64,000 nt of DNA from Paraescarpia echinospica (taxonomy: Eukaryota; Annelida; Polychaeta; Sabellida; Siboglinidae). The position numbers were made by a program, and so were the translations under genes. The stretch spans positions 1,482,823 through 1,546,822 of the forward strand of contig CM034544.1 of assembly GCA_020002185.1 (NCBI GenBank), in the 5' to 3' direction. Below are positions 34,801 through 45,930 of this stretch, piece by piece (the stretch's first letter is position 1; each line of letters begins with the position of its first letter). A model generated the notes under the pieces. The model saw only the letters and a list, made by a program, of their open reading frames with translations, was not told where the DNA came from and did no database searches.

Positions 34801-35884
34801 ATTGCAAATTTATTACTCTTATCAATGTGTTTGAAAACCCTGTAGACATTATTTAAATATATGTATAAATAAAAAAGTTATGACGTTTTAAAGCAAATAT
34901 TTACCAATATAAAACACAAAAATTAGTCCATTTTGCCATTGTAAGAGATACACAAAAATTATGTTATTTTTCCGTCTTAAAATCGCAATATCTTTTGATC
35001 TATTAAAGATATCTTAATAAAATAAACAGTTATGTGATCCTTAACCTATTACCTTTAATTTAAGCCCATTCCCAATGTTCTAGTGTGATATTAATTTTTT
35101 TGTATCGCCATCGGTTGCATAGTCTACTGCGGCGACAGCGTCAAGAAGTGACGAACGCGATGTGACTACCAGTTTTATTTATTTATTATTACTAGGTATT
35201 CTATTGCTATTGTCTGTAATACTGTATTGTTTTAATGTTACATTACAATTACTTTTACAACATTAATAAATTTGAATTAAACAACTACAATTTACAACTG
35301 TTATTTGGTTATTGAAATAAAATAAAAATTGCATATTAATCGTTGTTTGCATAACTATATCAATTAGTATGTATCAATGGTTAAGTTGAAAATTGAATAG
35401 GTGTACAGTATAGACTACTATAGTTCCCAATTGACGCTCAGAGCGTGTGCTAAGACTTTGGTGCACGACTATTTGTTTCTCAAAAGTGGTACCAGGCAAC
35501 ACTTTTTCAAACACACATAGTCAGCAGTGCACATCTACCAAACTGACTGATGCAACAACGACAACATGACAAGAATGCAATATGTTGCAGCTAAAGGCAC
35601 ACACGCACACTATGAATGACCTATCAAGCATCTGCAAGGTGGCGCTAGCAACAGTATTGCCATCAGTTATGTCTAGCATGCATTCATTCATGAAAAATCT
35701 ACTTTTATACATGTTTCCCTAATGAAAAACAGTGTGTGCTTCTATGCCATTAGTCTAGATGGATAGTATGTTTCTATTGGGATCTATACTGTATATGAAT
35801 TAGACATACAATGTATGTATCGAGTATCGAACAAAATTCTGGTATCGATCGATATCGAAGAATTCTGGTATCAAACCAGCACTA

Positions 35885-35892
35885 CATTACAC
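35885..35892. repeat. hAT target-site duplication, right
   Basis: CATTACAC, identical to 31684-31691. Confidence 0.9.
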
Positions 35893-37290
35893 ATTCTGCA
35901 CAAAAGCTATTCATTCATTTCAACCATTCAGCATGCATTGAGAGAAACTGCACAGCACGATGTTTCGTATAATATTGCACAATCATGTTAATGAATGTAT
36001 TTTTTATGATTGCAGGGCGACTGGACCAACTGGGAACATGCAGTCAGAAGATGGATGTGACATCACTTATAATGGCTATGCAGTTCAAATCTCAAGACAC
36101 ACATTACTTAAGTGCACTGATAAACTTTAACAGTTATATTTTTGTATTATTTAATTTTACTTACGAATGAAGTTTGGACATTTTTTTAATGTCAATGAGA
36201 AAAATATAACTGTCATTGGGATGCTCATAGTACTTCAGCCAATGACAGACTTGTTCACTGCAACACCAACACAGTCTCCGGGAAGCATTCAGCAACATTC
36301 ACTGGTGCCTATAGTTATGTACTCATTTATATAGCTGTGTATATATGTGTGCATTGTGAATAAAATATATTGTGAATAAAACCTGTGTGAATTTGGTTTC
36401 ATGTACTAGTCTTGTCTTACCATGCTCTTACGATGTCTTGTTCAGGTGAAGCAAGTGCATAACTCTGTGTTACCAATTTTAGAAATAGGCAATATCTTCC
36501 ATAGTATATCTCGATCAAACAGCTGACTTTTGTCCACACTCGTCATAGAGATAGTTATAAGTTCTTTGTATACTTCAACAATCGAATGCAATACATCAGT
36601 GTTTTGTGGCTGGTTCAAATCCAGCTGGTATGTCACTAGATGCACAGTATACTCCTGGTTTATGGACATCTCACTGAGTATTGCAATCGTCTGTTGTTTA
36701 GTTCTTCCCATATCTATAAAAGGGTTACCTTTATTGTGGTGGGATTTTGACCTTTATATAACTACTAGCATTCTGTGAAGGATGAGTATTTCATCAATTT
36801 GTGTGGTAAATAGTACTGCATTGAAACACCTTACTGGTGATTTAGTGATTCATTATTCTGCACACGAGCCAAAAATACGTGTCTAGGTGATGTCCCACCA
36901 ATGTTGTGATGTCAGAAATGTACACTTTATAATCTCATCTTTCAATTTTCAGTTTATTTTCCTCAACAAATAAAACCCAAATATTATAAAATACTAACTG
37001 TACAGTTGTTATTAGCATTGATTTTTTAACACAGCCCAATTTAAACAATTTTTCTCACTTTGAAACTTAAAATTATGGGGTGCTATTTTATTGGAATCCA
37101 GAAATGTACAAAATTCCATTTCATAATTTTGGAACTTAATACCCACTTTGCTGTGGCAGGTCGCATGGCCATAAAGTCCTCAACTGCAATAGCTTGAACA
37201 CTTGGTGCTAGCATGATTGGTTACCTGTTTATAATAAGCTATATTACAACAACTTATACTTGTGAATGTCATTATTAATTTGTATACTGT
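35893..37290. other. Unassigned spacer upstream of integrase exons
   Basis: AT-rich sequence. A minus-strand open frame at 36442-36711 (89 aa) is not recognisable. Upstream exons of the integrase gene may lie here, but none could be defined. Confidence 0.4.
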
Positions 37291-37292
37291 AG

Positions 37293-39354
37293 GTCATGAC
37301 CTGTACTATAAAGGAAGAATGGGATTACGTTTGGTTCTGAAGACCAGAGGTGAAATAGAGAATGTGCTGAGAGAATGCCATGATGACCCAGGCAGTGGTG
37401 GTCACAGGGGAATGACCATCACACGCTTGAAGGTGGAGGAGACTTACCACTGGAAGTCAATGACAGCTGACGTGAAGGACTGGGTAAGTTGTCATTATGT
37501 GTACAATGTCAAAAAAACAATTCTTCACAACCCAGCACGTCGGTAGGTTGGTAATGCCTGTCACACATTAAATGGAAGTCATTTGACTTATACTTGCTTT
37601 CGTGTTATACTGATGTTTATTGAACAAATTACATACATCACTGGTGCAACCAGTTTACCATGTTTGTATTCCCAGGTGAAATGGTGTTCTTGCTGCCAGC
37701 ACTCGAAGAGAGTAAAAACAATTGCTGCCGAACTGCACCCCATCACAGCAGAGGCACCCTGGGATGTGATTGGGGTTGACCTCATCGATCGGTCCCGTCA
37801 CTGAGACGGAAAGTGGCAATCGCCTCATTTGTACAATGACAGACCTGTTTACCAAGGTTGTCTTTGTTAGACCCATCAAGGTAATATGTGTGACACTTGT
37901 TTGGATAATCATGTTTATAATAATAATAAGATAACTTCTATTGCACCTAAGTCCTTGGAAACCAAGCAAAAAGGTGCATAAAAATAAAAGGATTGGGTAA
38001 TCGAAAATGTAATAACCAGTATTCCAGTTGTTAACAGATGGGTCAAGGCGCTGTTTTGTTCCATCTGTTTAGATTTGTCTGTTATAATGCATACTTTGTA
38101 ATATCTTTCTTACACTAACATTACTTCATGTCCACTAGTTCTTCTATCTGCTGTAAGTGAGAATGAATAATTCAATGAATATTTAAAGATATTTAAATGT
38201 CTATCTTAGCCTCAACTTTATCTGCTTGTCTTTATTCTTTCAGGCATTTGTCATATATCAACATATATATACATACATATATATACATATAATATTATAT
38301 ATATTATAAGTGTATACATATATCCATTTCGACAGCATACGCACAACATTTATGCTATTTTTTGCTATGTTAAACACACCGCTGTTTTATGTAGACTGAA
38401 GCTGCAGGTCTCTCTCATTAAACGACAGTCTGTCTAAGCTGCTTTTAGGAATATATATATGTACATGTATATGTACACAATGTCATGATATATGTGTGTT
38501 TCTAGAACAAATGTGCTGGCGAGGTGGCTACAGTTCTTCTAGAAATGTTTTATCTGTATGGTCCACCAAGACGTGGTATCACAGACCAAGGACGAGAGTT
38601 TGTGAACGAGGTATTGTATGCACAATTACACGACTGTATCACAGATTGATATAATACTACTTACAGTGATATAATACTACTTACAGTGATATAATACTAC
38701 TTACAGTGATATAATACTACTTACAGTGTTCCATATCGCAACATATCAGTAATGTATCATATGCCTGTCATGTGAAGGTCCTACTTCCCAGTGTCCCACC
38801 ATTGTATACATCACTGCATGGATATATCAGCATGTTTTTACATCTTGTTTTTTACAGCCCCGATTATTTAAGTATAATCAGCTTAATCTCTCTGCTTTCA
38901 ATATCTCCCCAATGTAATTCTGCTCTCAGACAAATAGACCACCACCATCACATGAACAAATAAGAGTTATCTTGTATTTCTGCTTTTCTAGCTGAATGAC
39001 CATGTCCTGAAATCGTATGGTGGGAAACACTCGGTGACATCAGCATATCATCCAGCAACAAATGGACAGGATGAAACGACCAGTCAATGCATTAAAAATG
39101 CAATGCGGAAATACATAAACGAGTGAGCTACATTTTAAGTGTACAAACGAGTAATGGGTCTAGTGATCTTAATGGGTGATTATCTTGAATATATGAACAG
39201 TGTGCTAAGTAGTACCATGTAGTTATACTACAGGCTAGTTACAGCATTCTGTTGTATGTGTTGAAGGCTACAGACAGACTGGGACAGACAAGTGGCACAC
39301 ATAGTGTACAGCATCAACACATCTTTCCAGTACTCAATTAAGGTGTCTCCATAA
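37293..39354 (+). pseudogene. Intron-containing integrase gene (Ginger/KRBA2-like), disrupted
   Basis: Five exons can be placed by GT-AG borders and frame: 37293-37483, 37676-37880, 38506-38610, 38992-39122 and 39267-39354. They carry in order an H2C2 zinc-binding region (H-D-D-P-G-S-G-G-H-R-G ... C-S-C-C-Q), then the rve core with D in G-V-D-L-I, D in T-D-Q-G-R-E-F and E in N-G-Q-D-E-T, and the D-W-D-R-Q-V helix. Donors include two GTAAGT or GTGAGC-type sites. Introns inside an integrase are atypical of LTR elements. They fit Ginger DNA transposons or host genes derived from them (GIN1, KRBA2), as known from the literature. Two lesions disable it: an ATCG duplication at 37784-37791 that shifts the frame right after the first catalytic Asp, and a TAA at 39352-39354 where the family normally continues. 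Exons upstream of 37293 are not identified. Confidence 0.8.
38640..38727. repeat. 20-bp minisatellite in integrase intron
   Basis: Four units of GATATAATACTACTTACAGT in tandem, preceded by a partial unit, within the intron between the third and fourth integrase exons. Each unit ends in TTACAG, an acceptor-like sequence. Confidence 0.95.
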
Positions 39355-39747
39355 AAGGTGAACTTTATGAATAATTGTAGTATTTCTTAATGATAATAAT
39401 ATAGTATAGTTTGTAATTATAGCACTGGTATCCACTTACCAGTACTACGTTACCAGAGCAAATATTTTTTGTAGTAGCTAATGCCGTGCTCACATGGGTT
39501 TTTGTAGATTGAGACGATTGCCTGTGTGAGTTCATGTTTGTTCCATTTCTTTGTGTGTGATCTTTTTCTTCCCTGGCATAGACACCAGGTAGAAAGGACC
39601 AACAGTATTTCTTCAAAAAGATCCAAGGCAAAAAGAGCAACAAAACTTGCCAAATATCAATACGGTGGTTGGTAGGTTGATTTGAGGCACATTTTGATCA
39701 TATAAGGTAATTTAATTAAGTACTTATATTTTCTGAAATCATGATCC

Positions 39748-39923
39748 TGTCATGTATCAGGATCGTTATAACTGGTACGTTATACAGCTACTTACTACAG
39801 TGAGCTCTTACACCGTTGATGGTAATAAAGTTGTTGTTGTCTTCCGGTCAAATTCGAGTTGCACATGTCTAGTGTTTCCAGTTCCAATTAAACAAGCAAT
39901 ATGCTGCTTTATAAAGCATAACA
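39748..39923 (+). repeat. Putative 5' LTR of the Gypsy element
   Basis: Starts TGTCATG and ends CATAACA, abutting a primer-binding-like sequence, and contains AATAAAG near 39822. No second copy was found in the window, so the left border is a guess. Confidence 0.4.
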
Positions 39924-39938
39924 TGGTGTCAGAAGACA
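39924..39938 (+). promoter_or_regulatory. Putative tRNA primer-binding site
   Basis: TGGTGTCAGAAGACA lies immediately after the putative LTR end. Many Gypsy elements begin their primer-binding site with TGG and a closely similar string. The tRNA was not identified. Confidence 0.55.
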
Positions 39939-40057
39939 AACTATTAGGGTAGGATGTGTTGGTCGGAAAAAACTGTGTTGGTGAAGTTTGAAGTGACGAC
40001 TAAAAAATTGAACTGAACTGTGTGTCAAAACGTCGAGTCACTGTCAACGACTGAAAA

Positions 40058-42949
40058 ATGGAATTTTTCAAGCCACCAAGTAGTATTGCGTTCGATGCCA
40101 GCAACTTAGATGAGGCATGGAGAAGTTGGGAGCAGCAGTTTAGGACATTTTACACAGCGTGTGAATTGAACAAGAAGCCTAACGCTGTCCAAGTGGCCAT
40201 ACTACTACATACTGCTGGACCGGAAGCCCAGGAAGTATTCAACCAGTTTGAGTTCAAACCAGCAGGACCTGCTAACGTCCCACCAGCAGAAGATAAAGAC
40301 AACTGGGAAACGGTGCTAGACAAATTCCGTCACTACTGCAAACCACGTAAAAATACAGTTTACGAACGATATTGTTTCTGGTCTCGCAATCAAGGCAATG
40401 GGGAACAAGTGGATCAGTGGATCAAGGACTTTAGAATGAAAGCTAAAATGTGTGAATTTGGTGACCAGGAGGATCTGATGATCCGTGACAAGATAGTGTT
40501 CAGCGTCAATGACGAGCGTGTTAAAGAGAGACTTTTGAGAGAGTCAGATCTGTCGCTAGCTAAGGCATTAGATGTGTGCCATGCAGCCGAGACGACAAGA
40601 GCGCAACTGAAGGTCATGGCGTCTGAAGGAAAGCCAGAAGCTAAAGTGAATGTAGTGAAGCAGAGATCTCGTTCAAGCACGTTTAGCAAGGGCTCCCATG
40701 CAATTGGCAGGGGTATCAAGGGAACTTACAATGACACTGTGGGTGGTTATAATAGTACACCGAGACCACGGGCTACACAGGGAAGCATTCGCTGCAAATT
40801 CTGTAGCAGGTCACACCCACCAAAGTCATGCCCTGCGTACGGTAAACAGTGTAACCGTTGCAAGGGGTGGAACCACTTCGCAGTAATGTGCGAACACCAC
40901 CGCACTGCTACAGTCGATAGGAAGGTGCGGATGGTGAACAATGAACAATGTGAGAGTAATGAATGTCTGTATCTGTGTTCGTTATTCTTGGACGTGCATG
41001 CACACACTACTCATGATGATGACTGGATGATGATTGGCAGCCAGCAGATAAGCTTCAAGTTGGACACTGGCGCACAGGCGAATGTGTTGCCTATGACGAT
41101 CTACGAGACACTAAAGCCGAATGCAGCCTTGCAGCCTACAAAGACGATACTGTCGGCATTCGTGAATGACGTCAAAGTGAAGCCAGCCGGCACGGTCAAG
41201 CTTCTGTGCATACCAGTGAACGCGGACAAACCGACACTGATCGAGTTCTTTGTCACTACGCACACCAATGTGCCACTACTTGGATGTCGAGCGTGCGAGT
41301 CATTGGGACTTGTCAAACGAGTGGGCGAGATGTCGCGTGAGAAGCCACTAACGAGTGACACTCTGATGAACGAATATGAAGACGTGTTCACTGGAGTTGG
41401 AGAACTTGAGCATCCGTATCATATCGAGCTGAAAGAGGACGTACAGCCGGTAGTCCAGGCAACCAGGAAACTTCCATACACCAGAGTGGAAAGTTTAAAG
41501 AAGGCTCTAGACAAGTTAGAGAGGGATGGAATCGTCGCAGATGTAGAACAACCTACACCATGGGTGAATAACTTGGTCATAACGGAGAAGCGGAATGGAT
41601 CGTTGAGATTATGTCTTGACCCGAAACCACTCAATAGAGCGATTAAGCGTGAACATTTCGAGATCCCGACTCCTGAGGATGTGCAGTCGCGTCTAGCTGG
41701 AAAGAAAGTGTTTTCAGTGATAGATATGTCGATGGCGTACTGGCACGTCAGACTGTCGGATGAGTCCAGTTACCTCTGCACGTTCCACACGCCATGGGGC
41801 AGAAAAAGGTTTCTGCGCATGCCGTTTGGCATCAGTTCAGCCAGTGAAGTACTGCAGAAACGCATGCTACTAACGTTTGGTGACATCAAAGGAGCGTACG
41901 TGATAGCCGATGACATCATCGTCGCGGGGGATGATGAACAAGATCACGATGCCATCATGCGTGCTGTTTTCCAGAGGGCAAGAGAACGAAACGTGAAGTT
42001 CAACTCGTCAAAAGTGCAGTTGAAGGTCAATGAGGTGCTGTACATGGGACATATAGTATCGGAAGCAGGCCTCAGCCCAGACCCTAGCAAAGTGAGAGCC
42101 ATCGTCGATATGCCACTGCCTGAGGACAAGCGCGCAGTCCTGAGGTTTCTGAACGTTGTGAAGTATCAGGCAAAGTTCATCCCGCGAGAGTCGCACATCA
42201 CTGGTCCTCTACGTGCGCTGCTGAAAGAGGACGCGGCGTGGTGTTGGACACAAGAGCATACAGATGCAGTGAACGAGTTGAAGACAATTCTAAGCAGTTT
42301 GCCAGTGCTGAGGTTCTACGACGTGAACAAACCAGTAACGTTGCAGTCGGACGCGTGTCTTCTACAAGAAGGGCAGGTTGTTGCTTATGCGTCAGGGGCA
42401 CTAGTCGGTGCAGAGCTACACTACGCACAGTTGGAGAAAGAACTGTTAGCGGTCGTTTTCGCGACTTCCAGGTTTCATCAGTACATTTATGGCAAGGAAA
42501 TCGAAGCGCAGACTGATCATAAGCCGCTTGAGATTATAATGAAGAAACCGATCGGAAACGCAACGGCACGCGTACAACGAATGATGTTGAAGCTACAGCG
42601 ATACGAGATAAACCTGTCATATGTACCAGGGAAGCTGCTGTACGTAGCCGATGCTCTCTCACGTGCTTACATAGAGGGTGAGCCAGACAATGAGCTCATT
42701 GACGATATTGAGATTATGGTCCACAGCGTTACAAAGAACTTCCCAGCAAGTACAGGGCGACTCGAGCAAATCCGAAGTGCTACAGCCAATGACGTGACTC
42801 TTCAGCGACTACTTCAGGTCGTGATGAACGGCTGGCCAGAGTCGAGGGCAGCTGTACCAGAGGACGTGAGACCGTACTGGAACATGAGAGATGAGATGAG
42901 TGCAGACGACGGACTCGTGTTTGCAGGCGAACGAATTGTCTATTCATAG
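40058..42949 (+). CDS. Gypsy gag-pol polyprotein, single frame, lacking integrase
   Basis: One uninterrupted 963-codon frame. Domains: Gag (about residues 1-240), a C/H-rich nucleic-acid-binding region (C-K-F-C ... C ... C-N-R-C-K-G-W-N-H-F ... C, ~246-278), and an aspartic protease with D-T-G at 336-338. Reverse transcriptase (~430-640) has the first Asp at 556 and the A-D-D catalytic pair at 618-619, and RNase H starts with Asp 765. Gag and Pol are fused without a frameshift. Two oddities stand out: the RNase H lacks about eight residues normally found right after its first Asp (S-D-A-C-L-L-Q-E-G-Q), and translation stops at 42949 just where the integrase zinc finger should begin. Without integrase and a 3' LTR it cannot move alone, but the long open frame suggests a fairly young insertion. 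It lies between exons of the integrase/PHD gene, same strand. Confidence 0.9.
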   Translation: MEFFKPPSSIAFDASNLDEAWRSWEQQFRTFYTACELNKKPNAVQVAILLHTAGPEAQEVFNQFEFKPAGPANVPPAEDKDNWETVLDKFRHYCKPRKNTVYERYCFWSRNQGNGEQVDQWIKDFRMKAKMCEFGDQEDLMIRDKIVFSVNDERVKERLLRESDLSLAKALDVCHAAETTRAQLKVMASEGKPEAKVNVVKQRSRSSTFSKGSHAIGRGIKGTYNDTVGGYNSTPRPRATQGSIRCKFCSRSHPPKSCPAYGKQCNRCKGWNHFAVMCEHHRTATVDRKVRMVNNEQCESNECLYLCSLFLDVHAHTTHDDDWMMIGSQQISFKLDTGAQANVLPMTIYETLKPNAALQPTKTILSAFVNDVKVKPAGTVKLLCIPVNADKPTLIEFFVTTHTNVPLLGCRACESLGLVKRVGEMSREKPLTSDTLMNEYEDVFTGVGELEHPYHIELKEDVQPVVQATRKLPYTRVESLKKALDKLERDGIVADVEQPTPWVNNLVITEKRNGSLRLCLDPKPLNRAIKREHFEIPTPEDVQSRLAGKKVFSVIDMSMAYWHVRLSDESSYLCTFHTPWGRKRFLRMPFGISSASEVLQKRMLLTFGDIKGAYVIADDIIVAGDDEQDHDAIMRAVFQRARERNVKFNSSKVQLKVNEVLYMGHIVSEAGLSPDPSKVRAIVDMPLPEDKRAVLRFLNVVKYQAKFIPRESHITGPLRALLKEDAAWCWTQEHTDAVNELKTILSSLPVLRFYDVNKPVTLQSDACLLQEGQVVAYASGALVGAELHYAQLEKELLAVVFATSRFHQYIYGKEIEAQTDHKPLEIIMKKPIGNATARVQRMMLKLQRYEINLSYVPGKLLYVADALSRAYIEGEPDNELIDDIEIMVHSVTKNFPASTGRLEQIRSATANDVTLQRLLQVVMNGWPESRAAVPEDVRPYWNMRDEMSADDGLVFAGERIVYS

Positions 42950-43790
42950 TCGGTGCGTAGTAGTTGCATGCGTGTGTTCATATGCGTGCATGTGCTGGTA
43001 GCTTGGTAGGCATGCATATGTGTGTACTTTAAAGGTAATTCCTATATTTTGTATCATTCCATAACAGATGGTGTCACGGTAAAAAACATGATGCAATAAA
43101 GTGAAAGATAAACTCCTGTAGAACGGTTTCAAGGAGACTAAAAATGTTGCATTTATGATTGACAGGTGCTGCCAGTTACTGCTGCAGACACTGTGGCAGT
43201 CAAAGTAGACATCCGGCACATGCATCAGTAAATATAATATTATACAGTGTGTGTTATAATTCAAACTTGATCTTACATTGTCAGATCCCTTGATACAGCA
43301 GGAGTGAGAAAGTGACACTGTCAAAGAGAAATTGGACATAATCATAATTGAATATTTATAAATTTATACACTAAATTTCAAATACCGGTAGACCTACTCT
43401 ATATCCAAAGTCTATTTAATTTATCTAGTTCAGTTTTGTATTTATATGTTTTACTTGTATTATTATTATATTTATTTCTTATAATTTCTAACGACTATTG
43501 TCAACGCTACTGAACAGGGTTCTACTCTGGATTTTAGTGTCTAAATAAAGTTATTATTATTATTATAAAGTAAATGTCTCTTCAGTAGTATTTACCATTT
43601 ATTAAAATGCTACAATATAGATATTATTAATAAATATAATATTGCTATAACTTGGAAAACAAATGAACTAGATAAACAAACCTGCACATATAAAGTTATA
43701 AGATATAACATGCCTTATACAGTACATATAAACAATATATACCAAACATTGTCTTGCAATATGGCTATAGTAGAATAAAACATGTATCTG
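42950..43790. other. Spacer between Gypsy element and PHD exon
   Basis: Contains a possible small exon at about 43169-43229 (acceptor TTGACAG, donor-like CAGTAAAT) and, near 43430-43566, an AT-rich segment ending in AATAAAG followed by (TTA)n, which looks like a LINE 3' tail. Neither is secure. Confidence 0.35.
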
Positions 43791-43796
43791 TTGCAG

Positions 43797-43922
43797 ATGA
43801 GATGTGACTGGTGCCACTGGCAGTACCACATCACATGTACCCAGAATCACACCAAGCAGCGACAGTGTTCTGCAGCGGTCAATAACTACTTCGTGTGTGA
43901 TGTCTGTGTGGATAATGAGTGA
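43797..43922 (+). pseudogene. PHD-finger-like terminal exon
   Basis: After an acceptor (TGTTGCAG, ending at 43796) a 41-codon frame runs to TGA at 43920-43922. It encodes M-R-C-D-W-C-H-W-Q-Y-H, later T-C, and N-Y-F-V-C-D-V-C near the end. C-D-x-C-x-x-x-Y-H-x-x-C followed by C-x2-C is the second half of a PHD finger (C4HC3 zinc ligands); the first Cys pair would lie in an upstream exon. The most economical reading is that this is the last exon of the integrase gene at 37.3-39.4 kb, now separated from it by the Gypsy insertion. It may equally be the tail of an unrelated gene. Confidence 0.55.
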
Positions 43923-45258
43923 TTATTGTGTGCTATGTTTCTAAACAGGTGTATTGTATGTTGTTTGCTGCAGCTGAAAGGAATATCTTGTGTTTAACGA
44001 GTTATATAAAATTTATTGCAAACTTTGAACACGGTGAACTATATAAAGTGCAGTTATTGTTCTGTCAACAAATAGTCTTAGAATATAGTAAAAAGCAATT
44101 ACAGTGGAACCTCATTATGAAGGTCACACTTGGGTCGGAGCAAAAGTGACCTGGTTAGCGAGGTGATCTTATTAGCAGAACTACTTTCTTATACTTTACT
44201 GTATGTAGAACTGTCGTAGAGTGACCTCAATTGCGAGGTGGCTGTATTACCGAGGTTACCGTAAAGCGAGGGTTGACTGTATGTATTATTTACAGGTCGA
44301 CAACTTATGTCTGATTCAACATAACAAATACACCAAGAATCATATTATATGTATGTGTTATGACAATTATGACATTTCTAGGAGTTGCATAGTCTGTAAT
44401 GTCTTCCATTGCATACTCCAGGAGATACACTTGACTAATGTAAAAACTACAATAGTCAAGTAACGTGAACAATCAATGAATGTTTGTATCATATGCATAC
44501 AGTGTATACGCAGGTAAATATGCAGCAAACTACTTTTTAGTCCTTTGGCCGAAGGTCCAAGGGACTATTGCCATCACTCTGCGTCCGCCGTCTGCCGTTA
44601 GCTGCTGTATTTCAGAAACTGTTCAACAACTTTTTCTCTAATTTTGCATAGACATATCTTGGGGCATTGCCACTATGCACGAGAAATCTGTATTTGATTG
44701 AATCATTTTAAGGGCTCCCTAGGGCCTCCAAGGCCCCAAAAACTGGTAAAAATGTAACATTTGGCCTATTTTTTCAAAAACTGTTCAGCAACTTTTTTTC
44801 TAATTTTGCATAGATGTATCTTAGGGTGCTGCCATTATATACAAGAAATCTGTATTTGATTGAATCATTCTAAGGGCACCTAAGAGGCCCCCAAAGTGCA
44901 AAAGGTTTACATTATCTAATGATGTGGTTTTGAGAAGGGCCCTTGAGACCACCCCCAGCAGTAGATGTTGTGTAATGTGCCACAAAGTCGAAAGCTGTGA
45001 CTAATCTCTACAGCTTAGGCCATTGAGACCTTGACTAATCTTTAATTGGTCACAGCACCCAGGCAGAGTAGACACACTTGACCCCTGTTAGACTGAACAG
45101 TTGCCTAACACTTTTAAACTGTATCTTCAAAACTATTGATTTTCTATAATTGCAAGTTGTGTTTATTTTGATGTTCATTTAATTATTATAAAATGGTGTG
45201 ACTGTGGTGTCTAGTGGTTAAAGATGTATTGTCTGTAGAAATCTGTAGGTGTAGGTGT

Positions 45259-45331
45259 AGAATATTAATTTTGCTGTTTTATTTTCTATGTTTGTCACCT
45301 ACAGGTGACAAACATAGAAAATTAATATTCT
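45259..45331. repeat. Strong imperfect hairpin
   Basis: AGAATATTAATTTT plus TTCTATGTTTGTCACCT on the left arm pair with AGGTGACAAACATAGAA plus AATTAATATTCT on the right. The loop is only a few bases and the left arm has one 11-nt bulge. Confidence 0.85.
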
Positions 45332-45589
45332 GGACAATTATAGAGTGAAATATCCTACACTTTATTTATATCAAATGCATTCTACTGTTCTGTTTGCGCT
45401 TGCCATGCCTTGTGTAGACATGGTACTGTATAAATCAATTGTATCAATATAGACTAATAATTACAGATTCACAATATAGTTGACACCTGAAACAACCAAA
45501 TGTCAACCATTAGAAGAGTTGACATAGTTCCGCTATACACTATAATGTAAATTTAACCAGCTGCCATGTCAAGTCCGTTATAAGTGTGA

Positions 45590-45930
45590 CTAACAGTGTT
45601 CAAAATTATTCAGGTAAATAGCAAATAACAAAGGACACACGTTTTCTCCTTGCCATACCTCTACACATGAGAAGAAGGCTGACACAGCCTGGCCCGCATT
45701 TATACATGATTTAGCATTTTTGTACATGTTGTATACAACTTTCAACACAATACCATTAATACCGCATGAAATTATCTTAGACCACAGGGAGGACCGGTCT
45801 ACTAAATCAAATGCTTTCTTATAATCGATGAATACATAATAAAGCCTTTTGAGTCGAGACAAATACAATTCAACCAATACTCCTATCTGAACACTGCCTG
45901 TTCTTCACCTATTACATTCGCTTTGTTTAG
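45590..45930 (-). pseudogene. LINE reverse transcriptase fragment
   Basis: On the minus strand a 95-codon frame carries Y-V-F-I-D-Y-K-K-A-F-D (RT palm motif with the first catalytic Asp), then G-I-N-G-I-V-L, V-Y-N-M-Y-K-N-A-K-S and V-W-Q-G-E-N-V-C-P-L-L-F, the block before the A-D-D motif. Just upstream N-V-I-G-E-E-Q-A-V-F-R is followed by a stop, with a short deletion before the long frame. Both ends are truncated and the A-D-D motif is missing. A non-LTR origin is clear. Confidence 0.8.

Larger units (their letters stand above)
31692..35884 (+). mobile_element. hAT-superfamily DNA transposon, 4193 bp
   Basis: The termini are TAGAGCTGGTTCGAT on the left and, on the opposite strand of the right end, TAGTGCTGGTTTGAT (13 of 15 match). 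They are flanked by a perfect 8-bp direct duplication CATTACAC at 31684-31691 and 35885-35892. Eight-base duplications and TAG/CAG-type short inverted ends are diagnostic of hAT elements. Both subterminal regions are rich in GGTATCGA-like motifs, possible transposase-binding sites. A BED-type zinc-finger remnant lies at 32278-32465, but most of the transposase is unrecognisable and a degenerate tandem repeat occupies 34215-34800. The element is therefore probably immobile without help. Confidence 0.9.

Noticed and set aside
36442..36711. 89-aa minus-strand frame with plausible composition
   Set aside because: No recognisable domain, splice signals or neighbours; coding status cannot be supported.
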